Assembly: GCF_964340395.1 (NCBI RefSeq)
Contig: NC_135561.1
Span: forward strand, 12,730,461-12,777,960
Length of the DNA: 47,500 nt
Direction: 5' to 3'
DNA from: Glandiceps talaboti
Lineage: Eukaryota > Hemichordata > Enteropneusta > Spengelidae
In this document: piece by piece, positions 22,501-42,643 of the stretch
How the letters are laid out: the number at the start of each line of letters is the position of its first letter
How positions within the stretch are numbered: position 1 is the first letter of the stretch
Position numbers and translations under genes: made by a program
Notes under the pieces: model-generated
Database searches by the model: none
Told to the model about the DNA's origin: nothing
Seen by the model: only the letters and a program-made list of their open reading frames with translations

Positions 22501-25500
22501 GTGCATGAACTGATTTCATGTATACGGCAAGAATGCACATCCTTGCACACCTCTATACCTTTTAGAAACAATCATGGCACAAACACAGTATAAATCACTG
22601 GATAAAAAATATCAACTTTGAGTGAATTTGAAACAAGAAAGTAGAAAAAAAAATTACATTAAATATGAATTTGGTACAAAATGTACCAGTGTATATTCGC
22701 ATACAGGTATTCAATAAATGTATTCACCTTGGTACTACACTGCAGTGCAAATACCCTGTGTGTGTGTGGTGGGGGGGTACTCCAAGGTATATACGTATGT
22801 ACCATGGTTTTGACGACCATTGTTCGACTTATGTAGACTTTTGAGTTTTGATATTCAAAGCATTATGTAGAGGTTTGACCCACCTCTTTGAATGCATGTA
22901 CGACTTTTGACCACATATTTTGAACAAGGTTGTTTCCACGGGTTATTTTCATTCATCTTCGTCAGATATTAGGCACCCCCGGGCAGCCAATGATCTAGCG
23001 ATGTGTCACGTGAAAGTGTACCAAAAGTGTTCAAAACTCATGATCACTCAGATGATAGGAGCAGCGCTGTGAACGTTGTGGTCGGTTAAGTGTAGACTTT
23101 TGACCCCTGTTTCTGGCTAAAATGTAGACTTTTGACCACTACTTTTTGAATTTTTGTAGTGTTTGTGGTTGTAATTTTTGTCCACCGGGGTACATACATG
23201 TATGTACCTATTACCCACCCAAGTACAATCAGAGTATTATTCAATATTTTTTTGTTCAACTTGGTTTGTGGATGGTATAATATCCCTTATTCACATTATA
23301 ATGTATTGGTCTTATTGTTTCCAGCACTACAAATGTGTAATACTTGCAGAATGTCAGATGGTTTGGATATTATTGACAGCTTTTATGAAGCAAGGAAGAA
23401 AAGTGGTCAATACAAGAAAACAGAAATTGAGAAGTGGTTGTATAAATTATACAGAAGTAAGTCATGCTACACAGTCATGGTTTGATTTATAATTTTATGT
23501 TAACCAGTTGTGTGTTTGAGGTTGGAAAGGTGATCTGAGTGAGGGAGTGGTGGTGTTAGAGGTGGGGCACTGCATTTTGTGTAAAAAAAAAAAATGTGTA
23601 TAATGTTAAAAACTGGTAGTACTGGCATATGTACATACATTTCTAGGTAGAAAATGATATTCCAGAATCACTTCTGTTAATATCTTGTTAACTATAACAC
23701 TGTAAGCTGCACTCTCTCACTATTTGAATTATTGAACAAATATAACGGAACCAGTGATTCCGCCAGTAAACAGGTTATGCTGTCACATGTTCGATTTCCA
23801 CTGCATAGACACAAGAGGGATTTTCAATGTCAGTTCCAATAACAAAAGTAAGTTTTCTACAAACTCAATGACTCGGCCATGTGACCTACACCTCACTCAC
23901 AACATTTGTGTGCATTTGGGGTTACTTCTGGATTAATGACTCGAGAGGTCGGAGACAAATTACTCATATTGATCCCAAGGGTGCCATGAAATTGCTAGGC
24001 CTGGGTAATTCTGTGCTCAAGATGAATGACTGTCAATAGGCTGGGAAACCTTGACCAGCATGTAACATACATACAGCTCAGCTGTGCACTGAAAGGATGA
24101 AAGAATCCTGTACAATTATGGGAATAGTCTTTAGGTGGATATGCGTGTTTCAAAAACTTGCTGATAACAATTCCCACCACATAAGAAATAACTACATTAT
24201 GGTAAAAGAATTCGTAGCCAATATAAGCATACAAAAATCAGTCCTTAATGTTCACATTTTTCAAAATTTTCAACTGAGGCGATGTTTTCTTTTACACCGT
24301 GTACGTATTATATCACACCATAATTAATTATGAATTTGAACAAAATTAAATTTATAGTCCTGCAGACTAAGTTGATTATTTTTATCTTTTCAAATTTGAT
24401 CTTCAAAGACAATTCTGGCGATTTATTTGATCTAAGTGAAGAAGAAGACAAATATCCAAACCCAAAAGTTCAAGAGCTGAAGGAGAAACTAAGAGAAGAA
24501 ATCAAAGGAAAGGGAAATGAAGTGCGAGGTAAATGTCATTTCAAACTTTGAACCTAGTACATATGATGTACTATGAAGTACCGTATGCATGTTGAAAACG
24601 TGATGAAAAATAATCTGAGATTTACATTCTGGTCATTCTAATGTCATGACAACCCATGTCTATGCCATTAGTTCTGCAGTGCTTAAAATAATTAGATCTT
24701 ATTACCCAATATTTTTCTTTGTTTAGCCAAGGGAAATATGAATGACCTAAGGGGTCCCTTGTCACTATGAGTCACTAGACGAGTAATGACAACCCTTAGG
24801 TAACGAATATTTTCTGGCAAAATGAAGAAAAATATTGTAGAATAACATAATTATATCAGCGCTAGTATCAAAGAAAAAAATGGGGGAAAGTAATGGCAAG
24901 TTTGAACATTTTGACTCGTATTTTGAACACAGCAAATCCAGTGACGTAGACACATATTGTCGTGGCATGGTATAGAATGACCAGAGTATATATTCCATTT
25001 TTTTTTCAACTTGGCTCATGCATGGTATCATAGATAAAATGTTCCAAAGCCACATTATTTTTTCCTAATTTTTCTTAGATCATAGTTTGGTGTAAATCTT
25101 GATTTGATTTGAATGTATCCTTGTTATCACTGTAAGAAACATTATATCAAACTATTTATTTATTTGTTCTGATCTACTAGGTATTATATTTGTGAAGACT
25201 AGAAAGCAAGCAAAGGCAATTTGTGAATGCATCAAAGAAGACCCCACAGTTGCCATGTTGGAACCAGCCATCGTAACCGGTGTTCAGGCCAAGAGTGAAG
25301 ATGGTACAGGCATGAACCAGAGTGCCCAAGATGCAGCTCTGAAAAGATTCTCTGATGGCATTTGTAAATTACTAGTTTCAACAAGTGTTATTGAGGAAGG
25401 TTTAGATGTCCCAGAATGCCACATTGTTATTAGGTACAATTATGCAACCAATGATATATCAATGCGGCAGTCACGAGGGCGTGCACGTGCTAAAAAGAGC

Positions 25501-26073
25501 ACCGAGCATTTTATCGGTGATACTGAGCTTGCAATTAAAGATAAAGTCAATGTATTTTTGGATCAACAAGTAGAGCAAGCAACTGAGATTGTTCAAAATA
25601 TGCCAGCAGAACAATTTCTTAAAAAGGTGCAGTTAGAGCAGAGAGTCGTAGTTGCACAGAGGTGTATGCAAGAGAGAAAGAAGCAGCTGCTGAAAAGTGC
25701 TCATGGTGCTAATTCAGTAAAGTTGTTATGCTGGGGATGCAAACAGTTTGTTTGCCAAGGAAGTGATGTGTATAAATATGATTGCAATCACTTTATCAAA
25801 GATAAAGAGGTTATAGAAAGCAAGATAGATTTTGATGAGCATCCAAAGAAAGAAATGCAGGATCAAGGCGTTATGAAGATTTATTGTAAAAATTGCAAGC
25901 AAGATTTTGGCATCACGCTGCCCTTGCCATTGCTATTCCCTGTAATCAAATTACAGAGTTTTATAGTGCAGTACAATGATGGTAAAAGCAGGCGAATTAA
26001 AAAGTGGAAGGATGCAGATTTCCAACCTGAAATTGTGGATGAATTACCACTTCCTGAATTCACAAATTATTGA
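14649..26073 (+). CDS. RIG-I/MDA5-like receptor with one CARD and a RHIM-like motif (1093 aa)
   Basis: Nine exons: 14649-14979, 15650-15838, 17158-17409, 18525-18650, 19409-19712, 21218-22152, 23325-23456, 24409-24528 and 25181-26073 (TGA). Phases are 1,1,1,1,2,1,1,1 and the total is exactly 1094 codons. Order: CARD (1-110), Ser/Asn/Gln linker, PPPPYT (182-187), RHIM-like VQVGGRNLM (228-236), acidic segment (259-299), Thr/Ala tract (332-390), and helicase with motif I APTGTGKT (433-440), DECH (551-554), TASPG (588-592) and QSRGRARA (893-900). The Hel2i insertion and pincer helices are present. The C-terminal regulatory domain has Zn-ligand pairs C980/C983 and C1032/C1035. Cytosolic double-stranded RNA sensing is established for this family. 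All catalytic motifs are intact. Only one CARD is seen, where vertebrate RIG-I and MDA5 have two. Confidence 0.9.
15098..15541. repeat. Compound TATG/TAGG/GATG/GTCT microsatellite
   Basis: Tetranucleotide arrays change stepwise from TATG to TAGG, GATG, TG, TATG and GTCT. They occupy most of the first receptor intron, ending about 110 bp before exon 2. Confidence 0.95.
16331..16667. mobile_element. (TA)n/(GT)n tract followed by a foldback element
   Basis: A TA tract (16331-16367) and a GT tract (to 16396) precede inverted arms of about 70 bp at 16430-16500 and 16597-16667. The arms share GGAATCTAGTTT.TGAAG.GACTA. The element is 238 bp, non-coding, in receptor intron 2. Confidence 0.75.
17158..17409 (+). 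CDS. Receptor exon 3: PPPY linker and RHIM-like motif
   Basis: A 252-nt phase 1-1 exon. It encodes [10 protein letters not shown] (182-191) and then [19 protein letters not shown] (219-237). The nine residues VQVGGRNLM (17319-17345) fit the RHIM core (I/V)Q(I/V/L)Gxx(N)xM of RIPK1, RIPK3, TRIF and ZBP1 at every fixed position. As in those RHIMs, an Asn and a Gly precede the core. RHIMs form hetero-amyloids that drive necroptosis and NF-kappaB signalling. The exon can be skipped without changing frame, which could make RHIM use optional. Confidence 0.75.
19409..19712 (+). CDS. Receptor exon 5: Thr/Ala repeat tract
   Basis: Begins with a Ser/Glu-rich stretch and then encodes about 59 residues of Thr and Ala with single Tyr, Ile, Ser and Cys (19504-19680) from ACT and GCT codons. 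It ends [10 protein letters not shown]. The frame is fixed by exons 4 and 6: it enters in phase 1 and leaves in phase 2. Leu- and Ser-rich frames across the same bases are shadows. Confidence 0.8.
19871..19942 (+). repeat. Three 24-bp tandem repeats carrying acceptor-like sites
   Basis: TACCCTCTCAGAGGTATTGA plus four bases recurs at 19871, 19895 and 19919. Each unit has a pyrimidine run ending in CAG|AG. The period of 24 keeps all three acceptors in the same frame. Confidence 0.85.
19930..20060 (+). CDS. Candidate alternative terminal exon: short CARD-RHIM isoform
   Basis: After a CCCTCTCAG acceptor, a frame entered in phase 1 reads [15 protein letters not shown], continues with an amphipathic stretch, then [10 protein letters not shown], and stops at 20058-20060. 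Exons 1-4 all end in phase 1, so exon 4 could splice here directly, skipping exon 5 (which ends in phase 2). AATAAA follows at 20183-20188. The product would be about 344 residues with CARD, PPPY and RHIM but no helicase. Codon use and composition look like protein; transcript evidence is lacking. Confidence 0.45.
20183..20188 (+). terminator. Candidate intronic poly(A) signal
   Basis: AATAAA lies 123 bases after the stop of the candidate alternative exon and well before receptor exon 6. Confidence 0.4.
20205..20650. repeat. Diverged foldback fragment and G-run repeat copies in intron 5
   Basis: 20205-20270 matches part of the element at 24628-24985 (CAGCCAAGG.AAATATGA.TGAC block). A G run (20322-20349) is followed by a second repeat with G18 (20577-20594), then TTTTCTCCACAGG and AAATTCTGCTTGTTACC, a weak copy of the 8280-8575 family. 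Confidence 0.6.
21218..22152 (+). CDS. Receptor exon 6: helicase Hel1 and start of Hel2i
   Basis: A 935-nt exon, residues 401-712. It contains the Q-like RSYQYELA, motif I, motif Ia ([10 protein letters not shown]), a TTGGILQN motif, DECH and TASPG, and then ANLDA..V.TV and DPFKEK.DEIM, which are typical of MDA5 Hel2i. The ATG at 21345 is not a gene start: motif I lies upstream in the same exon. Confidence 0.92.
22186..22234. repeat. Perfect 24-bp-arm palindrome 33 bp after a donor site
   Basis: Arms 22186-22209 and 22211-22234 are exact complements with a one-base centre. The hairpin begins 33 bases after the exon 6 donor. Confidence 0.92.
24628..24985. mobile_element. Foldback MITE with 13-bp perfect terminal repeats
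   Basis: TCTGGTCATTCTA (24628-24640) and TAGAATGACCAGA (24973-24985) are exact inverted ends of a 358-bp foldback element with long imperfect arms. It lies in receptor intron 8. Related fragments occur at 5025-5255, 20205-20270 and 42820-42915. Confidence 0.85.
25181..26073 (+). CDS. Receptor exon 9: Hel2 and Zn-binding regulatory domain
   Basis: Encodes residues 797-1093. Hel2 motifs are IIFVKTR (IV), [20 protein letters not shown] (V) and QSRGRARA (VI). After a helical pincer, the regulatory domain has CWGC and CKNC knuckles 49 residues apart, a G.DVY...CNH segment, and a C-terminal ..[11 protein letters not shown]...IKKW block as in MDA5. This domain caps RNA ends or stems in the family. 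Confidence 0.92.
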
Positions 26074-26604
26074 ATGAGTTTTGAGACAAAGCTAGTTTAG
26101 ATAGAGATTTTAAGTTTTAGTTGTACATTTATACAAAATGCTATGGTCTGTAAATTTTAAAAATAACCTGAAGTCAAAATCAGGCAAAGTCAACACATCT
26201 TTAAGAGATTTAAAGAATGATGTATCTTTGTACGATCAGGCTCATATTGAATCATATGACAGTGAGGGTATTGTTCTAATTGTGATACAAGCATGAAACA
26301 TTGCACAGATGTGTTCAGTAGGTTATGTTTTGAATTCATCTGATTGGACATTGGAAATCAAAGATGGCAGCTCTTTTCCAAGATGGCTACTAGATGTAAC
26401 ATAAAAGAATATTTTGGGCTTATAAATTAACGTAGTTTGCCCTTTAAATTGACAATGGAATCAATGTACCCTTTTAAACATGCTAAAGCTACCTTCTAAG
26501 TCATCTCTTTGTTCTATTTTGGTGTAGTCATTGGTGAAAATCAATGAAAATGATGTGTCACAAATCACAAAGACAATCAGACGGCCCTTCAAGAACTGCT
26601 GTAC

Positions 26605-26610
26605 AATAAA
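26605..26610 (+). terminator. Candidate poly(A) signal of the receptor gene
   Basis: AATAAA 532 bases after the stop codon, the first canonical signal noticed in the 3' flank. Confidence 0.5.
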
Positions 26611-27651
26611 TGTACCTCTTGTTAATTTCAGGCCTGTCATCCTACTAATTGCACACTGTTCTTAACTTCTGAGAAACCTTTCAAATGTACATAATTTATG
26701 CTATGATTATGTTTGACCAAGTACAGACATTCAAATTTATGTTTGGGGTAGATTTTATGAATGGCGTAAGATATTCTAAATTTAGATGTAATTATTGACT
26801 TCGCTATTTGATAATATTCACAGTTGTTGGGTGTGCTTTGGACCTGAAGCCATCTTTGCAAATGAACTCATTTACAGTTGTTTGGACCATAAAGGTCAAT
26901 TTAAGAATTGAATTTAATATTTCCAAAAACACATTGCCCAATAGCTAATTTTGGTAAAGATTTATGTAAAGACTTTAGAGCTGTTGATTTCATATTTGTC
27001 TCAGATGAGAGATCTTTCTGCTGTGCAATGGTTGTAATAACAGTACGTTGGCTTAGGGATGATCACACAATGTTGCACAAGCGCAACAAATGAGCATCGT
27101 TCATTTACGCTGAAACCCCCTCCCCTTTGCCCAAATGATTGTTCACAAGTGTGACATCAAACATTCATATATGATGTAAACTATAATTAAAACTGTAGCT
27201 GTCACACCACTACGATCGATGTAATGTAAAAAACATGATTGTAAACACATTAAAAATAATAACAGAACCCAGCAACATATCTCACATTAGAGGTTATATT
27301 TTTATTACCTTATCAACATCTCAGTAGTGAATACAAACGCTGTTATCATTAAAGGGTGAAAATTTTCCCTTGAAATTTGGTTAGATGTGAGAAAATGAAG
27401 TTCAGCAATCGCATTGACACCAGACCCCCCTCTAAATTAACGAAGTTCGCTTATTGAGCCTGTGAGACATAATGTGATCATCCCTTAGATTGACTGCCAG
27501 CTTTTCCATCTGTAAACTTAACCTTTACAAAGAATAAGCATTTGTACATAGCAAAAACCTTAAACTTGTGACCATTTTGAATTTATGTAGAGCAAAGAGC
27601 AAATCAAATTTGCATATATTGTTAATGTATAAGAGTACATAATCCATTTTT

Positions 27652-29939
27652 TAGCTCCGCTGTCAGCGAAAGCTGAAAGCGTAGCTTTAGGTATAGGTGG
27701 GTATTGAGGTATAGAGAGTAGAGTGAATCATAGGTGTCCGTCAAACTTTTATATTTTTACTATCTACTCCGGAAGTGACAGTCGGAATTCTTCGATATTT
27801 GGTGTGCATGTTCCCTGGGGGGAGGCTATTCAGATTTGTTCATGCCAAGTTGATCTGTGCCATTTTCAATTTTTTATGATTTTTTTTCATAAAATGTCAT
27901 TTTCATCAACTCCTTGAAAACCTCTTATTAGATTGCTTTGATATCTGGCGTGTTGATGCGCAGGGGGTAGCTTACTCAGATTTGTTAATTTCAAGTCAGC
28001 ACATCCTCATTTTTATTTTTTATGATTTTTTTTTTGTAATTTGAAAAAAAAATGAATATGTTAATGAGCATAATGACCGACGCCATATTGGAAATCAGTC
28101 GACGAGACTTTAAGTAAACTGCCACTTTTCAAAAGACACTATTGACGTCAAACAAGCAATGTAATATGTGCTATAGTCATAATTCTACGCATTGGGCGCC
28201 CAAATGACAAGCGTTTGTTCGAAACAGGGTTGTAAACTTCAAATCAGTCCGCAACATCCTCATTTGCATACTCTATCCTGATTCGACCAGAAGCTGAAGG
28301 TGACCTCATTTGACCGAGCGATTTTCCACAGCAAGCATCTTGAGTATCAACACAGGACGTTCTTGGTACTCACTAAAATCACACTTCAGACCCACTATAA
28401 AAGTGTGATGTTTTCAGATAACATGTAACTTGTGGTTAATTCTATATTGTCGTGCAATTTGGAATGACAGTGAACCAGAATTCAGACAACTTGCGTAAGG
28501 AAGGGCATGCCAGACATGCGGTTGAAGTTATGGCCGACAGTTCACATGTAAAGTTAAACGACATGAACGTGTCTTGCCTTTCCAAAATGCAAATATTTGG
28601 CAAGTAAAAATAATTAAAATAATTACAACTTTAATTTGGCTTTAGACTTTGCATTATGTTTTGCGTATCTTTCCCCGTTTTACATGTAAATCCGAAAAGG
28701 TTCTCTCTCATCATGTCATCAGTGTCAGTGATCATACCGCGCGGGGCTGCTTTGAGTACGAGCGAAGTGAGGCATGTTGAGGTATTTTGTTGAGAATTAT
28801 AAATATTGCGAAATGTCAAGTACAAGGTTTAAATACAATGGAATGATGAAAAAAATGGCAGAGTCTGCTGACAGGCGCCGGTCACAAGAGACACTGTGAA
28901 TTAAAATATCAGACGATGTATGTATTAATCGCCGACAATCCACCCGTATGCACGAGGGACTAACCCGGAAGCAAGTCGTTGTCAGCCATACGTTACTGTG
29001 GTAACATCGTCCGAGAAATCGCTGCGTTCAGAGTGTCATTATTCACAGAATTGTTGTTTTCGAGTGAAAACCTGTCTTGAATTGTATAACTCTAACAAAT
29101 GAAGACATGTCAAGTTATATTTTGAAAGTTGTATCGCTAGTTTGAGACGATTTTCTCACGTACTATAGTACTATCGAGGCTTACTTGGAAGTAGTAGGAC
29201 CTTACTCCAGTTCATCGGGAAGTTTAGCCAGTCCGATAATTCTTTCTGGTTTAGTTTACAACACTTTTGATCAATCACGCAGATTTTGTTGTTGTGATGA
29301 AAAGAAATTAAAAAAAAGATCATTTCAACCATTTCGTTGTGTTTTCTTTGTGAAAGGTAACCGAACATGAACGAGTGTTACCACTGTAACGTATGGCTGA
29401 GAATGACTCTCTTCCGGGTACTTAACTTGAGATTGTCGCCGTACGGAAACTAAGATGGCGATTAATACATTTCTTCCCTATATATATCTACCACAACTAG
29501 TACAAGTTGAATGTTGTTGACTTTGTAAATTTGTTAGAAAATTGAAATTCAAATTGCCTCAAAATTATTTTAGATCCCTAGTTTATTTCATTCATCATTA
29601 AAATTTTCCAGGGTTACAGCTGTAAGACACTGGAATTATTTATAGCCAACCTCAAAATCCTCTTTTTTTCTTTTTCTTGTGTGCATTTCCCAGTCATTTT
29701 TTTCTGAGATTTTGTGCAATTTTTCATAACAGTAGATTTTTGTTATAAAATGGTGACTATGGTATAAAAGTACAATACATTACCAACTTCTGTGTAAAAT
29801 GTGTTTTATAGTGAGACATCATATGAAACCACTAACCACTTTATTGCATCGCTAAAACAAAACTGCATAGTGAAGACCTGAACCACTTCTACATGTCACC
29901 AAAATAAAAAATTAAATTAAAAAAAAAACAGCGGAGCTA
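27652..29939. mobile_element. 2.3-kb element with 12-bp inverted ends and internal foldback
   Basis: TAGCTCCGCTGT (27652-27663) and ACAGCGGAGCTA (29928-29939) are perfect inverted ends. Near the left end a degenerate unit of roughly 150 bp (TTTGATATTTGGTGTG and CTCAGATTTGTT blocks) occurs twice. Internally, 28921-29006 and 29376-29470 form inverted arms sharing CAGCCATACGTTAC.GTGGTAAC and ATTAATCGCC. No transposase frame is visible. Confidence 0.55.
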
Positions 29940-32399
29940 TTCTGACCGATAGGTCGCTTGTTAATTCATGGATAGAGATTGTATAGTAAGACCATAATGT
30001 TGAATTCAATTCAAAGTATGGTTTACAAAATTATTGTAATATTAGGCAGATTTCGTAGAATATGTTATCATATTTAGAAACCTGAACCAATGTTCCCACA
30101 TGCAATTTAGAATGCAAGCTGAATTTACTGTTTAATAATAAATAAATGCTATGAATTAAAGTATATTCAGTTCAGCTACAACACCATTACTACTATTTTT
30201 AAAATTTCAGTGGATTTTTTTTAATGTCATAGATTAATGTCATTTGCTTTAATGGAGTGAAAGGAAAGACTTCATACAAGAACAAAATCAATAATACAAC
30301 TGATATAAACACACACAGGGTACCCTCTGATGTAGGTTTAGATGACACTTTTATCAATTTGTTTAATATGTATGAAAGTTATAATGTAACACTAACACTA
30401 GTACTCGATTGGTATAACATGTGGCATTCTATCATCAGTAAACAGAGTTATGGGATCCATGGCTGCTGTGGTGTCCACGCTATGATAAGTTACCAACACT
30501 AATTACATTGTATGTCTTTGCATGAAACTTGTCTCATTATGATATTGCTTAACACAAGCATGCAAAGCCATTGATTGTTTTTCTATGGGTTGTAATACAT
30601 ACATGCCCATGTAGTTTTATTGAACTGCATTATTATAGGATAGATAACTTTCGTAGAATCTGAAATATGGCTGGAAAAACTCTTCTTAGTACACCATCAC
30701 ATGGATGTACTACAGTATGTTGAGTGTACATCTCAACTATATGATATGATCTGTTAGTTCCTAGTTTCCAATAATTCCATTTTTCATGGTTTTCTTGTAA
30801 TCAGAATGTCTTGTATTACTTTGTATTACTATTTGTGTAAGTGTTTACACAGATTGTATAACAATTTGTTGCATTCACTGGCTTCCAATAAATCTATACG
30901 ATGAAATAGTGTTATTTTATGTATTTCATTCATTACACAAACATACCAATTTAATGCTAAGATACTCGCCTGTAATAAATCATTAACAATACTTATGTAC
31001 TTCACATAGTCTTAGTAAAATACTGCTAAGGGTTACTATACATGTGTGGAATACTTCCTCATTAAATAGGTAAGTCATAATGTAGTTTTTCTTTCAACTT
31101 CAACACACACACATAAAATAACGGCGTATTCAGATTGTATATCAAGTAATCATTTAGTAGAGCTTATAATGCATGACAAACAAAAATAAGAACATAACAT
31201 ATTACGAGAAACGATAAAAACCAGATGAATCATATCAACCATTGAAAAAGAAAGCTACACTCTCTCCCACAGCTGTTGATGTTCACATCTTCAGTGTCTG
31301 AATCAGAAACAATGCCATTATTAATTGCCTGCATTTGAGAGACTTTGTGAAGAAAAAAATGATGTGTTATAAGTATGAGAAAATATTTAGTAAAACACAA
31401 TAAATACTTCAAATGACTCTTTGTATGTCATGCGCTTCAAAGGTTCGTGGTTCAGACAAAGACTGAATGAATGGAATGAATGAGCCTTGCAACTGACACA
31501 GTCTAGTTGTTAAACCATATTTGGAAGTGCTCATTTGCATATATTACCATATCATTAATGTATGTAGACCGCGTTTCGACCAATGCCACCTGGTATGTAG
31601 CATCGTTACCTAGAGGATTGTGAATAACTTGTTGGACTATCACTACCAATGTTGACTGTGAATCGACATCGGACTAATATGGACTTGCCAATAATAGTAG
31701 GACATTAGAATTGCTTCTAGAAGTTGTTATATTTGATTCCATCGATATTATACTGACTGATTTCTCGTTTGATAATATATTGGATTGTGGACATGCACGG
31801 CATGCTGGGTAAACGTGTCTGTCACCAGCATGCCATGCTGCTGACAGGCATGAATTTTACGATCTCACTTTTGTATATTTTGCAACAAAGATACAATAGT
31901 TATCTTAGAAAGTGTCTAAGAAGTGTCTTGCAACGTCTAAGTGTAATTAAAATCATTACATCACATATACGTCACATTCGTTACGTCATTTCAAATGGTA
32001 AAAGTAGCAGTCTATAGCTACACACATCTCGACTAATGAACATGAAAGTAGGAAGGAAATTAAAGCTAACACATTTTACTGTTATTTACAGACAACACCA
32101 AATAGTTGTGTGCATCCTGGTGTTCATAGTTGATATTGATATCTATTTTGTTTGCAAATTCAACTATGTCTATGACTTGTTACAGGCTGTACATGTATAA
32201 AGTAAATGTGGAGACAAACTATATATAGCACATTGTATGTTACCAAAACATGTTATCCATCTACATGTATATAATAATTACATGCCATGGAAAGCATGGT
32301 ATAGTAAATACATATACAAAATGCAGCACTCTTAAATCTGAAAAATCTGTGTTTGATTTACATGCGTCAGAAAATGATATATATAGACATTTTTAGGAG

Positions 32400-32560
32400 C
32401 GATCAGTTTTTACGGCCGGGGGTGGGCCGGTGACTTCTTGTTCGTGTTGTACTTAAAAATAGTGAACTCCCCTCCTGCCGCGATTCATCCACAATACAAC
32501 CCCCCCCTCAAATAAAAAAACACACTGACCTCCCACCCCCCAACATCTGTTGACAAGAAA
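32400..32560. repeat. Weak copy of the G-run repeat family
   Basis: CGATCAGTTTTTACGGCCGGGGG at the left resembles GACCGGACAGAATTTACGG of copy A, followed by C-rich runs. Strongly diverged. Confidence 0.45.
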
Positions 32561-32770
32561 TATTCTTCTTGTTCTTGCAAAAGATACTCTAGATTCTCAA
32601 CGCACAATACAGTGTACTGCATAGTTAAGTTTACTTGTTTCATTTACTTTATAGTAATTTTGAGTGTATCTGGTAAATTGCTATCCCAAGTCTATTGCTT
32701 CACATTTATAAAGCTCTTTAGACAGGAACACTGTGAGAAGTATGATTGTCTGTTCATGGACATGCAAAAT

Positions 32771-32993
32771 ATTCATTAATATTAATGAGGTGTTTACCAA
32801 AACCTAATCAGTTCTAGCCATTATCCTAAAGAACTGTGCACCAGATCTTATATGAATTGAGCCAGTCGTTTTCTAGAAAGTGGTGATACAGACAGACAGA
32901 CAAACAGACAGACAAACATACACACACACAGACGCTCAAGCACACATACACACAGACACAGACATTTCATACATAATATATAACCTTCCTTAA
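32771..32993. repeat. Microsatellite-bearing dispersed element, copy 2
   Basis: The lead GTGTTTACCAA, CAGTTCTAGCCATTATCCTAA, GAGCCAGTCGTTTTCT, a short CAGA/CACA array and an ATAACCTTCCTTA tail match copy 1 at 11281-11957. The array here is only about 75 bp. Confidence 0.7.
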
Positions 32994-33819
32994 AAAATGA
33001 TGAGAATTACTTATTCGCCAAGTTTGCTCTGCTAAAACCTTGCACTATACTATATTGTACTTATAATTTAATCGCACGGGAAACAGTACTTAGTAGATAG
33101 GGGGATGGGGGGGGGGGGGGTCAGCTGATAGGTATAGTATAAGTGTATTAATATGTTGTGCATAGGTAGTGTGATATGCAGGGTAGACAAGTCCAGACAC
33201 AATTTGTGTATAGTCTCCAAATTACAACTGGTAGGTAATATGTATTATATCAAAAAGACAATGGAAATATAAAACTATGTTCTGAGTTTATAATTCCAGT
33301 CAAAATGATGTACAGACGAACATGGAAAAATGTATTAAAATGTTTCTAAATGTAGATGCAAATTTAACGATGCCTTCATAGGAAAAAGTCAAGACTTTTG
33401 ATAGCTGTGCTTGCGCAATGTCTGTATGGGAAATTGCATGCATTTAGAAGTGTGAAGGAGAGCAGATAGCTCCATCTCTTGACAACGCCAACATGAAAAT
33501 ATTTTGTCTTCAAAACGCGTTAATTGCAAATAGGTTATGGTCATATCATGCTAGCATATAGACTATATGAAAGCACATTACTGAATATGCAATTTGGATA
33601 AAAAAATCACCAGTAGCCCCATTTGCACGAATGCGGTTAAATGCTCTGAAACAACGATACACAATGTACAGACAATTAGCACAGACTTTTGCTGAATCGA
33701 TCGGTAATATATCATTGAAAATAGTTAGAAAAATTTTTTCGAGCCAGATGGGAAATCATAGCAATGTTTGTACATTTTTTTATTTGACCTTGTTTGGTTT
33801 TTTCTGGTAAATTGGTTTC

Positions 33820-34333
33820 AATTCTGTGTTAGATCTCACTAATGTGGTTCTGACATATTTCCTAGACATTCACGTCAATATTTACATTAAATCTAACGCT
33901 TTGGAACCCGATCTCTCAATTTACAGTATTAGGGGTGAAAAATATTGACATTGTTATTTCAACATGCACATTTTTTATCAGTCACTTTGTGAAAAATATA
34001 GTTTACTATCTATTTACTGTAGATCGACGCATATGACGTTTTATTTATCAAATCGCCTGCATTGTCGTGAAAATGACCCATTGTATAGACATGTATGATA
34101 TTAACCGTCTGAGCACACACACCATTCTTTATTATACATTTGAATATCATAATTCATTTTTAAACAAAACACAACATGATTTCTAAACTTAATTTTCTTT
34201 GTAAACGCTAAGCATGTGAGTGTATACACGGTTTGTCTGAACGAACCGAATATAGTTTTAAAAATACCATAATCCATCATTAATTAACACACGAAGGGCG
34301 TTGTTAGTCGGATTTTAAAAAAAGCAATACAAT
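33820..34333 (+). promoter_or_regulatory. Upstream region of SLC17 copy 1, conserved with copy 2
   Basis: Blocks such as TTTACTGTAG.TCGACGC, GTATAGACATGTATGATATT, TTCTTTATTATACATTTGAA and CACACGAAG.GCGTTG recur in the same order at 43290-43780, before copy 2. The tandem duplication therefore included about 0.5 kb of promoter and 5' UTR. Confidence 0.65.

Positions 34334-42643
<8,310 letters not shown>

Larger units (their letters stand above)
26074..34333. other. Intergenic region between receptor and transporter genes
   Basis: About 8.3 kb without a supportable exon chain. Contents noted: the receptor 3' UTR (to about 26630), a 2.3-kb element (27652-29939), a G-run repeat (32400-32560), a microsatellite-bearing element (32771-32993), a G run (about 33100-33120) and the conserved upstream region of the transporter. 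Nothing is seen in 26630-27650, 29950-32390 or 33130-33780. Confidence 0.65.

Noticed and set aside
23754-23820. tRNA-like B-box (TGTTCGATTTCC) near 23785
   Set aside because: No matching A-box, acceptor stem or cloverleaf could be drawn around it.
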